DNA of 64,000 nucleotides from Mya arenaria (Eukaryota; Mollusca; Bivalvia; Myida; Myidae). Of this stretch, positions 10,980-25,100 are shown in pieces. Position 1 is the stretch's first letter, and every line of letters starts with the position of its first letter. The stretch lies in NCBI RefSeq assembly GCF_026914265.1, contig NC_069131.1, positions 8,324,001 to 8,388,000 of the forward strand, given 5' to 3'. A model generated the notes under the pieces. It was not told where the DNA came from. It ran no database searches and was given only the letters and a program-made list of their open reading frames with translations. The position numbers were made by a program, and so were the translations under genes.

Positions 10980-12090
10980 ATAATAAGCTCATAAAATGGA
11001 TAGTGTGGCTAGATTCGTACGAGTGTAGCTTACTTGCAATCAAGATCTGAAAAGCTCAAATTACAAAAGAAGAACATTTTTCAATGTGTTTCTCGTTCAC
11101 ACCGCATTAGTTTTAAACAGTATTTAAGTGATAGAGACATGTGTTTAAAACTAAACATTTTTTAACTTCCCTTATGCTGTAGATTTAGCCACTCTTATCA
11201 TTATTTGAACTCACAGAAATTAATGAAGCAAAAGTAATGGCCAGATTAGATCTTAGTAAAAATGTGTCTACACAATTAAGGACTTTAAAGAAAGACATCC
11301 AAGAACAAATAAAATGCAGGTACGGCATTGTTAGATTTAGGGTCAGATGTATATTGTTATGCGATGATTCGCGATCCGAATATATCTGAAATTGTTGCGG
11401 TCATCAATAAATATTCGCAATTGCCGAAAGGCAGCTCATTTAAGAAATTGAAACTCAGGTGTAAATATTGAAAAATAACACCCTATAACATTTTTATTGT
11501 TTTGAATGCTCTATTATATCTATATTTAGTTTTCATATCGATCAAAAGCAATAAATCAAGATCAATACTCTCTTTTATGCAAACATTCAACTGCCTTAAC
11601 CTTCCAATAATGATTGAATATATTTTTTTAATACTTTCAATGTCATTCATAAAGTCTTTGATACACTTAAATGGTGAAAATATCAGTACGCATACCTTTT
11701 AATGAATGATAAGTATGTCTTACAAATAAAAACAAACATATTTTTAAAACAAACCGATTACACATGTATGCTCCGTTTAATGTAACAAAAATCAAAAATA
11801 CAAAGTAACAAGATGTATCTTTAACGAGCACAACTCCAAATTAATAGTGTAAGTTTAAATGGACTTGCATAATCAAAACAATGCATCATACTGACATTAT
11901 TTCGTTTAAAATAAGTCTTACTAAAGAGTATATATACTTGAGCTTATACAAATACGTACAAAAAGGTTAAATAAAACAAAATAATAATGTTAATTTTAGT
12001 TAAGAAGTAACTATCAAAAACATTTTTAATTCAACAGTCACTAATATTAAACACAAACATTTAATATTTCATCTAATATGTTCACATGCT
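10980..12090. other. Intergenic stretch and 3' flank of the minus-strand gene
   Basis: No coding exon seen. A minus-strand AATAAA (plus-strand TTTATT at 11493-11498) is a possible polyadenylation signal for the peptidase-like gene, about 600 bases after its stop; weak evidence. Confidence 0.3.
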
Positions 12091-12097
12091 GGCAGAC

Positions 12098-13135
12098 TCA
12101 ACAGAACTCAAAATCACAGTTGTGCATCTGACTCAGTTGCCGTAAACCTTCCTCAAGCTGAAAGGACACATACATCTTCTTGCCCTTTGTTGTTGGTGTA
12201 TTCGGAGTCACTGTGTAGTTTTGTTCATCTTGTGTAGCACTGTTGCTCTTCGCTCTTACTCTTCGTTCATCATCATGCGTTTTCTCACCAGTTAGAATTG
12301 AAATGGCATTAACAGCAGTCTTGCCTCTGATAAACTGATCGGCACAAACTATAGCCCCGCTATCTCCCTCTTTCGCGAATACCAGGTTACCAGTGGTATG
12401 TGAAGCTCCAGCTGACGCACCTTCTTCATCAGAATCACTGGATGTTTCTAAATCTTCTATTCCGACCATATATTTTTGATGTTTTTCGTATAAGTTTGCA
12501 ACGGTTATTTTTCCGTGTCCGGGATTCGAGGTCGCTCCCCAAATGTGTACAGGTAAACCTTGAAGTTCACTTCTGTCTTGTCCTTCGAATGTTAGCACAT
12601 TGCTTTCGCTTTCTTCAAAATCAGCATTCCTTTGCTTTTTTCTGCATACTGTCATATCTTTCTCCATAATCCGTGCTGCGCAAATATCAACAGGATAAAG
12701 CTGAACTAGGTCTTGCCTTGGCCTTAGAATATTGGCTACGATGGTATCCTTTCTATTCGCACGCTCAATTTTGAAAACCTTCAGGTCGGGGTTTTCTACA
12801 ACATGTTTTGCTGTGATAGCGCATGTGCTCGTAACTATACCTTCGAATTGTTCTGCAAAACCACCCAAAGTCCCAAAACTGGATCCTGCAGTGACAACCT
12901 TACTCCCTACTCTACAGATGTTGTCACTCAACCTAATTTCTTTTGTGCCAAATCTTACAAGATAATTGCCTAGATGAATGGTCTTTTTTTCAAGACACTC
13001 ATTTAGTCTATGTATTACTTGTTGTTTTTGTTCTTCGTCGTATCTTTCAGCATTTTCTACAAAGAATACAAATGTTCCGAACCTGTTTCCCATCGTTTTG
13101 ATTTCTTCAACCTCGTTAAATATTGCATCAGCAAT
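12098..13135 (-). CDS. Peptidase-like gene, exon 3 (catalytic domain)
   Basis: Encodes residues 293-637 and the stop. His lies at 12803-12805 and Ser at 12359-12361. An upstream in-frame Met within the intron (13168) is not used in this model, because a good GTTTCAG acceptor ends at 13136 in the phase left by exon 2. Confidence 0.75.
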   Translation of the reverse strand: MADAIFNEVEEIKTMGNRFGTFVFFVENAERYDEEQKQQVIHRLNECLEKKTIHLGNYLVRFGTKEIRLSDNICRVGSKVVTAGSSFGTLGGFAEQFEGIVTSTCAITAKHVVENPDLKVFKIERANRKDTIVANILRPRQDLVQLYPVDICAARIMEKDMTVCRKKQRNADFEESESNVLTFEGQDRSELQGLPVHIWGATSNPGHGKITVANLYEKHQKYMVGIEDLETSSDSDEEGASAGASHTTGNLVFAKEGDSGAIVCADQFIRGKTAVNAISILTGEKTHDDERRVRAKSNSATQDEQNYTVTPNTPTTKGKKMYVSFQLEEGLRQLSQMHNCDFEFC

Positions 13136-14451
13136 CTGAAACAAGAATTTAGAGTTAATAGAATTCAACTTGTTTTATTAATAAAAATGATTACCTTGGC
13201 ACACATTAAGTCATTTTTCTAAACTTTCTGTCAAAATAGGATGGAATTACATCAATGCTACTCAATCACACGATTTTAGATCAAGTTTGTAGCAATACAA
13301 TAGCTGGAAATGCCTTCTATGTATACAAAAAGAAAGGCAGAACGAAGTATTAATACTACATACGCAATGGTCCACTTTTGTTCCGATGTTCCTGGATTTA
13401 GGCTTTTCACTCTCGTGTACGTTGCTGCGTGCGTACATACACAATATTTCTCCATGTAGGTCTAGTATTGACTGTCGAAGATCATCGACAAGTTGTAAAT
13501 GTTCGTCTGGAGTAACTGTCAAAAAGCCACGAACATCCATGCTTACTGAAAAAAAAAACACATGTTTTAATTAGTATGTTTGCAATACAAATCGTGATAA
13601 TGGTAGCCAGACATGATCTTGCGTATACAGTGTTGTAAAGTAAATCAATTATGGTAAACATGACCATCAACGATACATCACCCAGCGGTTAAAGATGCAT
13701 TCAAATTAATGTTTGATTGCATTTATGTTTCATTATTTAGGGATGAAATATAAATACCCTGTCGATCAAAGCTGCTGGACATAGCTGCGTCTTCTCCGTA
13801 GAATGTCTTTGTCATTTTAATTGGAGTGACTGGTGTTTTTGCTCCAGACATGTTGAACTTGTTAAGTTTGTTAAAATAATCTCTGTTATTACATGCGTTA
13901 GACATCACATATAGTAGTTCAGTTCTTTCCTTGACATGACCTAGTACATACATTTCGAGCATGTCACTAGCATCTTCTGCAAATGATTCCTTCGTTGAAA
14001 CCCAGATATGTGCGTCTCCGGCCTTCGAGTAATCCTTTTGGCTCGTCGGATTATCATTGATTAATATTACCAAACGTCCAAAGAATTCCGGTATTTCTCT
14101 CGATTTGCTGTATGCGTTTGATGACGCAACAAATATGATGGGCGTTTTGAATCCTTCTTTCATGTTCGTAAAAACTTTTTTCTTAAACCTTTTCATCGAC
14201 ATATGCGTTTCAATAACTTTGTCTTTATCCAATTCTTTAAAATGAATGTGTTGTAGTTCAAGAAGATTTTCGTCTTTTCGACAAAATACGTTGACAATAA
14301 CATTTCCGAATTCTGGCGGTGAATCGTTTGAAATGCCACATTTTTTAATGAGTTTGTGGCTTTTTCTGTTTAGTCGCTGAACATGCTGACACGTAAACCG
14401 GTATCTTGGATACGCCTCCGGTGGCAAATCGAACTGCTTAACGGTTTCCAT
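12098..14451 (-). CDS. Trypsin-like serine-peptidase-domain protein, three coding exons, otherwise unrecognised
   Basis: Three minus-strand exons join in frame: 14451-13758, 13545-13364 and 13135-12098 (phases 1 and 0), giving 637 residues. The donors are GTATTT and GTATGT; the acceptors are TTTTCAG and GTTTCAG. An acceptor-like CTTGTAG lies just before the ATG, so a 5' UTR intron is likely. Residues 1-292 match no family I know: a lysine-rich, soluble region with no signal peptide or membrane segment. The C-terminal part (about 370-600) looks like a chymotrypsin fold: GSSFGTLGGF, ITAKHVV (His403), PVDICAARI (Asp442) and KEGDSGAIV (Ser551). The triad looks complete, so activity is possible. 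An acidic SSDSDEEG linker sits before the Ser motif. It is probably intracellular; substrate and role are unknown. Confidence 0.78.
13364..13545 (-). CDS. Peptidase-like gene, exon 2
   Basis: 182-bp exon, phase 1 to 0, after a long polypyrimidine tract (plus-strand A-run at 13549-13558). It encodes SMDVRGFLTVTPDEHLQ and then LRQSILDLHGEIL, a short helical-looking linker. Confidence 0.7.
13758..14451 (-). CDS. Peptidase-like gene, exon 1
   Basis: Starts at the first ATG of the open frame and codes for residues 1-232. It ends in CAGG/GTATTT. The open frame runs on to 13723 only as intron read-through. No domain recognised. Confidence 0.7.
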
Positions 14452-14459
14452 TATTAGTT

Positions 14460-17400
14460 GCTACAAGAAAAGGATAGACGTTGACAATATTTCAATATCA
14501 TACTGATCCATGTCAATATTCAGTAGTACTTGCTTTTATGTCTTATTAACTTCAATGATTGCGTAATCGTTCTAAAAGCCGACTGGCCCTTTAATGTCTG
14601 AATCTGAGCAATCATTTACGCACTTATTCCTTAACAAAGGACAATCAGCACGGCGGACATTATTTCATGGCACATATTATCTTTAAATAATCCATTTTTA
14701 ACAAATAACTGAATAAAACCGACTTAACCTTACTTGTCCGTTTAAATTGAAGTTGTTTTATCTATACCAAATGCTGGCGCCATTCCAAAATATGACACAA
14801 GTTTATTTCGTATAGCAAACCAATATCTACACTGGACTCAATAGTTTCGTACAAAGGACACTTTAGTAATCTTAACATGCGCAATTCAGCTGATATGTGG
14901 TACAGTTGTTATCATTATAACAATACCAGGCAAATTGCCAAAACAGTCTTTTTATGAATTTTAGCGCATTTATTCTTCCTGTTAAATCTATTTACACTTT
15001 ACAATTACATTCAAACTGAATGGTTTTGATGTTTAAATAAAGTATTGAGAAAAAAAGTATAGAGTTAGTAAATGGTAAATATAAAGACATTTAAATCTCT
15101 TTAAATCAATGATATATTATTCAAATAATTTTACTTCTGCAGTAAGAGAAACATGATGAGGGTAAGTTTAGAATTGTGATCAGTATAAATCTTGAAGATC
15201 ATGTAATGCCCAAGCATACAAGGATGCAAGAAAACTTTGTTTACGTGTATATAAATAAATGTATACAGTGTTTATCTCAAAAAACTTAAACAAAATGATA
15301 GAACTTACCTTTTTAGTCCAAAATTTCATTCAAGAATTAAGAAACACTAGAACCATTATTCATGAGTTCACTTCTTCTAAATCAGATCAGTCGAACATAC
15401 ATATTTAATTGTTCTGATAATAAACATTCCTTTCGTATATTCTTAAATAAGGTTAACTTGACACATAGACAGCTGGTCGATTAAACCTTTACAGATTTTG
15501 GTAACTAAACACCTTTTAAACTAAATTTGTTGAATTGATACATGTACCTCCCAAACCCAAAATCATTTATTTTCTACCCAAGTCATATTTAACAGATAGC
15601 TATAAGTTATTCAGGTGTAATTGATATAGCTGATAATACAGTGTGATGATATCCATGTCGAAACGTAAGCTAAGCTAAGTGACCTCAAGAAAAGAAGAAG
15701 ATAGAACCTTTGCGCGTTTCACTAAACGATGTAAACTAGTTATAGGTGTTAACTACCCGTTTACGTGTAACTTATATATTTACGCTACAGTAAATCAAAA
15801 CCTGCATTATTTCTGTAACATGTACATCAGTTTTAATTAAATAGATTCAAAGTACAAAATAAATTTATAGGACTGGACAATTTTAGTAAAAAACATAAAG
15901 CATTTAGAAGCACGAGGCAAAGGACTAGGGACAAAAACGTATTAATTCCACAGACGCAAATATACACAACACAAACATACAACACACGCATTTAGATATC
16001 TTTACCGATACATCATGGGATTACCGCCTTGGAATGATCAGTGAGACACGAGTTCACTAGAGCACGAGCCTACCGGGGGCTCAAACTAGTTTATATAGCG
16101 CCTTTTTTAACTAGTGTAAGTCTCATGTGTACTATAACCTCACACTTGTCCAAATAGTATCTTTTTATATTAACAGGGTTAGTTAACAGTCACAAGCGAG
16201 GACATGAAGGAAACAAAACAAGCTACATATTCAAGAAATTAGCAGTGTCGTGATAAATATTTGGGTTTCGCCCTTGAAAGGTCAAATTCAAACTTTCATA
16301 AATTCAATATGACAAAACTATTCTGTATGGCTGTTACACCACACGTGTATCGACATCAAATTTTATAAGCGGTGTCAGAAGACTTTCACTTATACATGTA
16401 TCGTTTCCCTTCGTTAATCACTTCACAGAGGAAAAAAGATTTGAGTGTCAACCAAAGAACCCGTTTCCAGTTTTGAAATCATTGGGATGTAAGCAAACAC
16501 AGACGAGTGTGCAAAAGTTATAATAGCTATACCGAACCCCTGGACTAGCCCTTTAAGATTGATTTGTATTCATTCAGTCTGATTCTACCAGGAGGAGCGC
16601 ATTGCTGCAAGAAACCTTCACGTAATGGTAATGCGTTCAATATATGTTTTCTTCTATCAACTTCTTGTATTAAAGGATATAATGCAGTTTTGCTTTGCAA
16701 TATGCAATCAGTGCGCACCCTTGGTGGTAATTAACAAAGAATAGTTTGTTTTATAGAAATACTAGTTCTGAATCAAATCAGTCTGCCCCAAAAACGTTTG
16801 TTAACCAGTTGCCGAGAAATATATATATCAACGCTGTTAATCATAAACCTTCATCGAAAACATTTGAACAAAGCGACAACAGTAAGAATGCGACGATTTG
16901 GTAAAATGGCATGCTACTGGGGCTTTGGGATAAGGAGGTTTCATTAAAATAAATGTGTTTATCTGAGTTTCGATGTTAGTGTTATTAGTGAGAATACGCA
17001 TTTTCCTTGCCTAATGTCACACGAACTGAATTTTACCTGTGTGTCAAATTCCCCCCTTTCAATTCATCTAGGCATGCAGATGCAATATATTAGATATCAA
17101 ATATAAACAGTTCCCAAGATGACAGACACAAACTGTCTGCAAACGCGGTTAGTTTTAAAGTGAACTTACGAATAGCAATTAGCTTGAACGTGTAAAATTA
17201 TTTCGTCAAAACTTATACATTTTAATAAAGCTATATAAGAGTATTAATAATATGTGTCTTACAGTATGGGTCGAATGTTTAAATGCATTTACAAAACTTA
17301 AAGTGAAGACAAATGTACATCATTTGAATTTTGTGCAAAACGTAGTTAAACGAATGTCCGTTAAAGCTCTGTCTAGTGTAGTAAGCAGGCATTGAACTGC

Positions 17401-19720
17401 GACTATTGCGTTCAATACGGGTGAGAAAAAATCAAACTTAATTTCATTCATTCTGAAATCGATATGCTTCGTTTACCTTATTCTCAAGCTCGTATAAATG
17501 TAGTCGAGTGTATGCTTACAGGTAATATGATATTAAGTTAATTTCAAGTGCTTTTTATTACGTATACACTATGAAATTGTTTAATAAGTTTTACCTTAAG
17601 TGTAAGTCGTTACTTCATCGTGTTTTACTATCCTATTGAATATATGTGCATATACCAGAAAGTATTGCTTGGACGACTATCGTGAATTCAAATTGCAATA
17701 AAACGCAATTTAATTATGTTAAAGCGATATTAATGAAATGTTAGTTTGCTTAAAGATCAAATTGTGAAGTACACCTTAATAAAAGCTTATAAAAAGTCAA
17801 TGTTGCTAAATTTGAAAAATGTCATATTCTGTTCATATATAAATATTTGTTTGTTTGTTTAACATTCAAGTACCTGTATAATACAAGTTGTTTGACGATT
17901 GATTTAAAACAAGTTTAGTCGGGACTGCATCTTAATCATATTTGTGACTGATTTCTAAAATACTCACATTATTTGGCTCCAAACAGCTTGTGGGGCTTTA
18001 TCTATATAAGCCGTTTCGGGCTCGATATAAATAATAGTATATGAAAACTTATAAGAAACAAATAGTATTTCAAGAGCATTATTATGTGAAAAATAGGCAA
18101 ATACAAAATACATAAGTACATTAACACACAATAACAACCGACATACAAATTAGACACAAGACAATTGAAAAGAGAAAAAATATTTCTATGTTGTAAAAGT
18201 TTTTTATTATATTTTCATCAAAGTAAAACATAGATGTAAATGGAAATGTCTTTATCGATAGGCAAGTCAATAGTCAAGAAGAAAGGAAAGGAAACGAAGG
18301 ATTCAATCCATTGTGCAATGGCCGTGAATGTAACTTATTTGTTAGAGTAAAAGGTGTTTACTGTCATAACAGGATAATAGGTAATTGAAACTCAATCACA
18401 CTGCCGATTACACTTCACTAAAGACGGACACACTAACACTCGCAATAAAGGCACATCTGGTTACATATTTCCCCCACCCGGGGAAAATTTAAAAGTGATT
18501 AAGGGTGAAATTTAAATAATGATATTGGAAATAGTTGCTGCCGAAAGTCACAGTAAAAGTAGAGGGAAAAACAAAATATATCAATTTCTCCATTGAAATG
18601 TAAGCCTAGAAAACCGGTTTTTGAAGTGGGATAAGAACACTTAAGCTTAATAAAATAAAGTGCATTAAGAACAATAAAAAGACAATTATAGACAAAGATA
18701 ATAAATTATTTTTTCCGCAGTTGTATCAAATACAGAATACACCACAGAACACGTTTCCGCCGCCAGGTAGCACATCCCCATCCAAGGGCATCGCAGTTAC
18801 TAGAAGACATTAAACAGCTGAACTCAGTACTGCCAAGCATAAACAAGATAGACAAAGCACTATACCTTAAAGGTGTAAAATAAGGAGACCTTGAAATAAA
18901 CGTAAACAGCAAAGAAACTAGTATAACCGAAGTAGGAAAGACATTAGCACTTTATTTGAAGCTCATTCAACATTTTTGTAAAATGCATAGGCAAAGATAA
19001 AAAATATAATTTCTGTTAAATGAGGGCGATGAAAACAGAAGATGCACCACGTGCGATAGATCGGTGATAAACATTTCATATACAACCGTCATTAGCAGCA
19101 GCCGACATGACCGGAAGGAGCGGCTGGATCAGCCACATCTGCCATTTTGGGAGGTCACAATAAGCAACTGCAACTGCATCTGTTATCGTGGAATAGAAAC
19201 GGTTTAATGAAAAAACACTCTGATTCAGATTTGCACTCCATACTAATGGCGGCGGTGGTGGTGGTGTCGGTGGTGGTGATGATGGTTGTGGTCTTTCTGA
19301 TGGTGTTGTTCTGTTGTGATCTTGATTTGAGAAGGAATGCACATGTTTTTAAATATTTCTTTAAAACTAATATGAAATACGATTAGCTTGCTCACGATTG
19401 TTCACAAGGAAAAACTTGCCAAGTAAATGATAGAATCTCATTATATAAATTGTCCGAGAAGGAAAATGGAGCTTGCGTTAATTTCTTTCATTATACACGT
19501 GTTTTCATAACAAGTTCATAACAAGGTTCCAACTCTAAAAAATAACAGTCCTGCAAACTGACAATAGACGATGTAATTGTAATAATAAAACACAGTTTAT
19601 ATTATGCGTCGCGTAATCAGTCAACAGTCAACTAGTATCTTTGTTTTTTGTTTGACCTAAAATCATAATCTACTGTTTCGAATTTTATAGGGTTTTATTT
19701 GAAGGTTCATGCTGATTTTA
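14460..19720. other. Intergenic stretch
   Basis: AT-rich. A minus-strand donor-like AAAAAG/GTAAGTTC at 15309 could end a 5' UTR exon of the peptidase-like gene (low confidence). A GGC/GGT-rich simple run lies at 19247-19290. No other supported exon. Confidence 0.35.
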
Positions 19721-19721
19721 A

Positions 19722-20000
19722 TGCTCTGGTGGAGCTAACATTCCCCATTGAAGAGAGAAGTGAGGTGGCATACGAGCAAAGGTAGGGGTAATACCAAGAC
19801 TTTGTCACGAATGTAGAGAGCGGGGTTGGAAGACGTGCCTACGACGCAGTAATTCAACTTTGAAGCCAACATGGACGAGATAGTGACTGATCATCACTAC
19901 CTGTCCCACCAAGTAGAGGGTGTACCAAGATAAGGGGCGAAACACCCAGTGACAAATGGGCAGACGGCGGATGACGTCTATGTTAACCATTACATCTTCA
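19722..20000 (+). mobile_element. Decayed retroelement fragment
   Basis: Translation gives VELTFPIEERSEVAYEQR, then stops, then YQDFVTNVE and, in another frame, RGWKTC. This pattern (ELTVP-x-E ... E-x-K-x-x-KY ... GW) is typical of the region downstream of reverse transcriptase in animal retroelements, from general knowledge. Several stops and frame changes show it is dead. Low similarity makes the class uncertain. Confidence 0.4.
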
Positions 20001-22028
20001 TAACTGTTAATACGGAATCTCAAAGTAACATAATGTCTGGATTGGTTCTACGCTTTACAGCCTTATCATTATTTCGCGAATTAAAACAGACCAATATGCT
20101 CCTTTTGACGAAACGCTGAATCTATAAATCGTGAATTCATTTCATATCCGTAGCTAAAGCCAAAGCTTTTATATTTTAATATTTATGCGGCGCCTTTTCT
20201 AAATAGAGCAAAACCCAAATAAATAAATAATAAAATTTCGTTGTTTTTTTATTTATTTTTCCGCTGTAGCCGTAACAACATTATGTCAAAATGAAAGTGC
20301 ACTTTCTTTTAATGAGTCATACCCCTTCTTTCTCCCAATTACTGCAACTATATAAAAATGTTTTACAGCAATTATGCTCCGATCTCTATTATATTTGGCT
20401 TACCTCAAACCTTTGAAATTTTAAGGCATGCATGATGTAAATAACTTGCAGCATGGTAATTCACGATACGTGGAATAATAGCGCAAGTTTCAGTCAAAAT
20501 AAGGAGACAGGATTTCGTGGGTTGTATTTGTAAATAAAATCTCGCATGTCGTATATTGACAGGAGTTAACTGGATTACAACGCTAATAATATATGCTCAT
20601 GTCAAACACAAATGGCTGAATAATATCGTGTTTAATGCTCCCGAATTTTCTTTCCATCAGAGCTAGGAAGTTATTTGGTTATATTTTCTATAATAAAAAC
20701 ACTGTTGATGAAGTAAAAATAATAACACCCACTCCGTGTCTGAAACTTTTTGTGATTACCTCACTAACAATACGAGGTGCTTTTATTGTTGGCATCAGGT
20801 CAGTAATGGCCAGTTCAACTCTTTGTTTACACTGATATGTTTCATAACTCTTCTTTTTCTTCCTTTCATAATTTATACCCCTTCTGTTAACCTACAAATA
20901 CATCTGTTCAATAATACTGATGTTTTATGGACATGTTTATAAGCTTTCGTATTAAAAGTAAAACCATGAATTTTATACACTTTATGAGCCTATTATGGGC
21001 TTGAATTCAACGTGATGAAACTAAAATTTGATAATTGGCAATAATGTTCTGTTCCCTTCCATGGGTTGATAAAATTTGCACACTAACTTGTATTTGAACA
21101 AATCCTGGAAATTTTATTTCAAAACGCATTTGAACTCTGTGTTCAGGTCAATATTTATAATCCATTAAAGGATCTAAAGTTATGTTTTTAAAATTTATGG
21201 CGATCTCTCAACATTAGTGTAGCGATTTAACTGATTGACACAACTGAGTGATTTCTTCTTTTCAATAAACAGTTGTATTAAAAGATTTTAAAAAAGGCGA
21301 ACACAATTCCCTTCAATTTTTATTTTTATTTTTATTCCTCCTCCTTGTCATTTTAGAGATCTCCCGTAAATCTAAAGATAAAAACTTTGGCCTGAAATAT
21401 GTTGAACGTGCAGGTAAATGAGGATTTCATTATTCTTTGTGATTTGAAGCTGACGGGTCAATGTACATTGCGGGATCAACCATCGGACAATGTCGAGCAA
21501 GGTCATTTTCTAACTTCTAATTTTCATCTGCTCCTCAGCCCGCATGACTTTCTATCAGTAAAGATTACATCATTTCCAATTACTTCCTATCCAAAAAAAT
21601 ACATAATAAAGAATAGATATCTTAACCTCTTGCATGAATTATAAAATATTTAAAAAAATACTTATTCGGAGTTATTTTATACACAATCACTTACACGCCT
21701 GATTTATTCATTTTACCAAGTTAAATACACGCTCGAATACATATCAATCTAACATAAATGATTATGCATACTGAATCATGAATGTGTATTCGAAACATGA
21801 TTTTCTTATTTGACCCAAACAAGGTGAACCAAAATATACATTTACATTATACACGCCTGAATGTGACATTCAATTTAAACGACCCAAGTTTCAGAAGAAA
21901 ACCGCCGTTTTTAATCTTCCACGTCTATATCGATAAATGTTTAAGTATTAACACGCCGGCTTAGTCTACTATTATTTACCTGAATAATATATATTCAGAT
22001 AGATTGTTCAGCTGATTTGGATATAAAG
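20000..22028. other. Upstream region of gene B, no exon seen
   Basis: AT-rich and without a clear coding exon. The promoter of gene B should lie at its right end; AATATATATTCAG at about 21985 is only a weak TATA-like run. Confidence 0.3.
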
Positions 22029-22104
22029 ATGAATAGTTCAAACAAATCATATATAGGTATATTTATTATCTTGATAAATGCCAATTCCTGCGTCTCGACG
22101 ACAA
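22029..22104 (+). CDS. Gene B signal-peptide exon
   Basis: ATG followed by a short polar start (NSSNKSY), a hydrophobic core (IGIFIILI) and NANSCVSTT, then donor A/GTAAGT. Length 76 bases leaves phase 1, exactly what the EGF exon needs. It was chosen for that phase match and for the signal-peptide shape; it is too short to appear as a long open frame. Confidence 0.7.
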
Positions 22105-25100
22105 GTAAGTAAATTGCTGTATTTTGCTTCTTATTTTCAATTTCAAACATTTTCATAAAACAACTTAAATGGCTTTGAATTTCTATTTTCGATTGCATGT
22201 ATCGTATATAGATTGGTTTTTCAGAAGATATGTTTTGTGTTCTGTATGTTGTAATTTAGTCGCTACATATATCTATATTATATATTTCATAAAATATATT
22301 TCATGAAACGTGTTAAAGTACCACGAATACAATTCATAGTTTTTGATCATATATCACCAGAGCATTGTTTTGTAATGTATTTTCGTTTGTAAATATCAAC
22401 CTCCTTGGTTCAATGAAATGATCATGTAAGATATTTATTACCAATCAATAGTATTCAACACAACACCAAATCTTTTTTTGTATTTCAATTAACCTTAAAA
22501 GTTTTCTATAATTTTGTATTGACTGTATCAAATAGTTTAGGATCAAGGAATAATGTTACAACCATCAAGCCTACATATGATCCAAAACGTCGTATTTTTT
22601 AACAGTAAGAATTTGATTCTGTTTTGAGAAAATGTCTACTTTATGGACTACATTTTTTTTAAATTCACTTCAGGTTGTTTTGCAAACTGCGCATCATGTT
22701 CAAATTCAATCGTATGCACATCATGTGACTCTGGATACTACTTACGGTCAGCTGATGAATGTACAGCGTGCACGTACGTAGGAACGAACTGTGTTACTTG
22801 CAGTAATGAAACGCATTGTAACGAATGTAGGCCAGGATTTTGGGGCACAACTTGTAGATCTTTTTGTTCCGAAGGTTGTATCACAGAAACGTGTAATTTG
22901 TTTGATGGAACATGTACTTGTAAATCAGGTTTTTATGGACCTACATGCCAACTCCAGTGTTCGGAAAACTGCCTAACTGGCACATGTGGGACTAATGGTG
23001 AATGTGATTGCAAAAACGGGTATTATGGAAATCAGTGTAATGGAAACTGCTTTGCTGATTGTGAGAAATGCTCTGATGGCTCATCTTGTTCTGTGTGTCC
23101 CACTGGAAGATTCGGACAACTTTGTGGTTATACGTGTGAATGCAATGGAAGATGCGATATACTCACTGGTGAGTGTATAACTGAAATGTGTCCTGATACG
23201 TGCGCATCATGTAGAGAAAGTAATCAGTGCAGTGGGTGCACTATCGGTTGGTATGGTGCACGATGTAACAACACTTGTTTAAATAAATGCAATGGGGGTT
23301 GTGAGCAATACTACGGTCATTGCAATGCATGCTATACTGGCTATTTTGGAAGAAAATGTGATATGCTATGCACTCAATGTCGTGGTAGTAACTGCAATCA
23401 AGAGGGGGAGTGTATGTTGTGTGAAGATGGCAATTATGGACCATTATGTAATAAAACCTGTTCTGAGGATTGTGTTGGCAATACCTGCAACAAGATAGAT
23501 GGATCGTGTCAACATCATGTTCAGTGTCCAGGGAACTGTGTCAGTTGTACGGACAGCGTACATTGCACTGAATGCAATGTTTATTATTACGGTTCTCTTT
23601 GTGCGTTAATTTGTAACAGTACGTGCAAAGGTGGCCGTTGTGATATAGAATCTGGTCGTTGTGAGAATTGCGAGTCATCATATTATGGGGACTTTTGCGA
23701 AAATCGTTGTAGCCTTACGTGTGCCTCTGCTGGTTGTGAAAGGCAAACCGGTGCTTGTTTTGGATGTAAAGAACTATCAGTTCATGGCCCGTTCTGTAAT
23801 TTAACTTGCAGTAATAACTGTACAGATCGGCAATGTTCACAAGAAAACGGTCATTGCTCAAATGGTTGTATCCCTAACCATTATGGTTCAATGTGTGACA
23901 GCATCTGCTCCGAAAACTGTGCAAATACTACAACGGACTCAAAATGCGACTCTTCTGGAAATTGTTTAAGTAGGTGTTTTGATGGTTTCATTAGCGAAAA
24001 GTGTATGCAAGGTACGTTGTATACTTTGCGCAGCATTTTTGGAATTGGTTAATAATGATAAATTAACTAAATTATGTTTACTCAAACTCCTGTAGAATCT
24101 TTTCGTAGACTTTGGAATACACGCAAGGTCTTTATGAAACTAGACTAGAAACATTATTTTGTACTCTTCAAATCAAGAGGCGCAAGGACATTGAATAGGT
24201 TATGTTGAATATATTTCAGTGAATGGGACAAACGCGGAGAACGGGAAAAGTGATACACAGGTGTCGGCAGCTGTTATTGGAGGAGCAGTCTCAGGGTTAA
24301 TGGCGTTTGTTGTAATCATCGTTCTGATTGTTGTCTTCCTGAAAAGAAGGTAAATTATTAGGCAAAATGTCATGTTAATATTTTAAAACCGAGTTATATT
24401 CTTGTTAATGGAAACATATTGCATATTTAACTTCTGTAATACTACTTTGCGAACGGATCGCAATTGTATTATGAAGTAATTGAAGACTAGCAGGCTGGTA
24501 GGATAATTTCATTTTTATAATTATGTACAAGAAACAAGTTGCTGCTTTTCGTCGTCTATTGTTTTAGATTATGCTGTATTTAAATTGACTCAGCGTTTAC
24601 TAGTTTAACAATATTTGTATTTAGAAGAAACAGTAAGCCCTACGAAGATCGAATTGACGAAATCGATCATGAGTACCACACAATAGAGTCATTGCATGGA
24701 GGTAAAATGTATATTTTCTTCACCAGTGTTAGTCGTATTAAATATTTTCTGCTGTTTATTTTGCTTATAAGTTACAAGCAAATATACATTTTAATGATAC
24801 CAACAGTTACGGGTAACCAGTCATCACATTTAAACACTGTATATCGGATACCTGTATTCAATTACTAATAGGAAACCAAAATAAAAATGGTTAGAGGTAC
24901 TAGTACTTTATATAACCCAATTTGTATGTTTTGTGTTACTGATTTTATAGTGAAACAAGTTTCCATGAAAGCAACAACCGCAGTTTCGTTGGGAACATCA
25001 AACGTTAGTTTCAACCATGTATCGAATACAATTATGCTTGGTGGTGGCTTAGAAACAGCAACGGACGATGACGATCTTGAAATTGGTTAGTTTGAAACAA

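Noticed and set aside
10517..10980. Several small frames with ICPNCCSYL repeats, zinc-knuckle-like.
   Set aside because: Products of the 109-bp tandem repeat, in shifting frames, without start context or splice support.
19147..19386. Small frame with a Val-rich hydrophobic run.
   Set aside because: The run is a GGT/GTG simple repeat; no splice partners.
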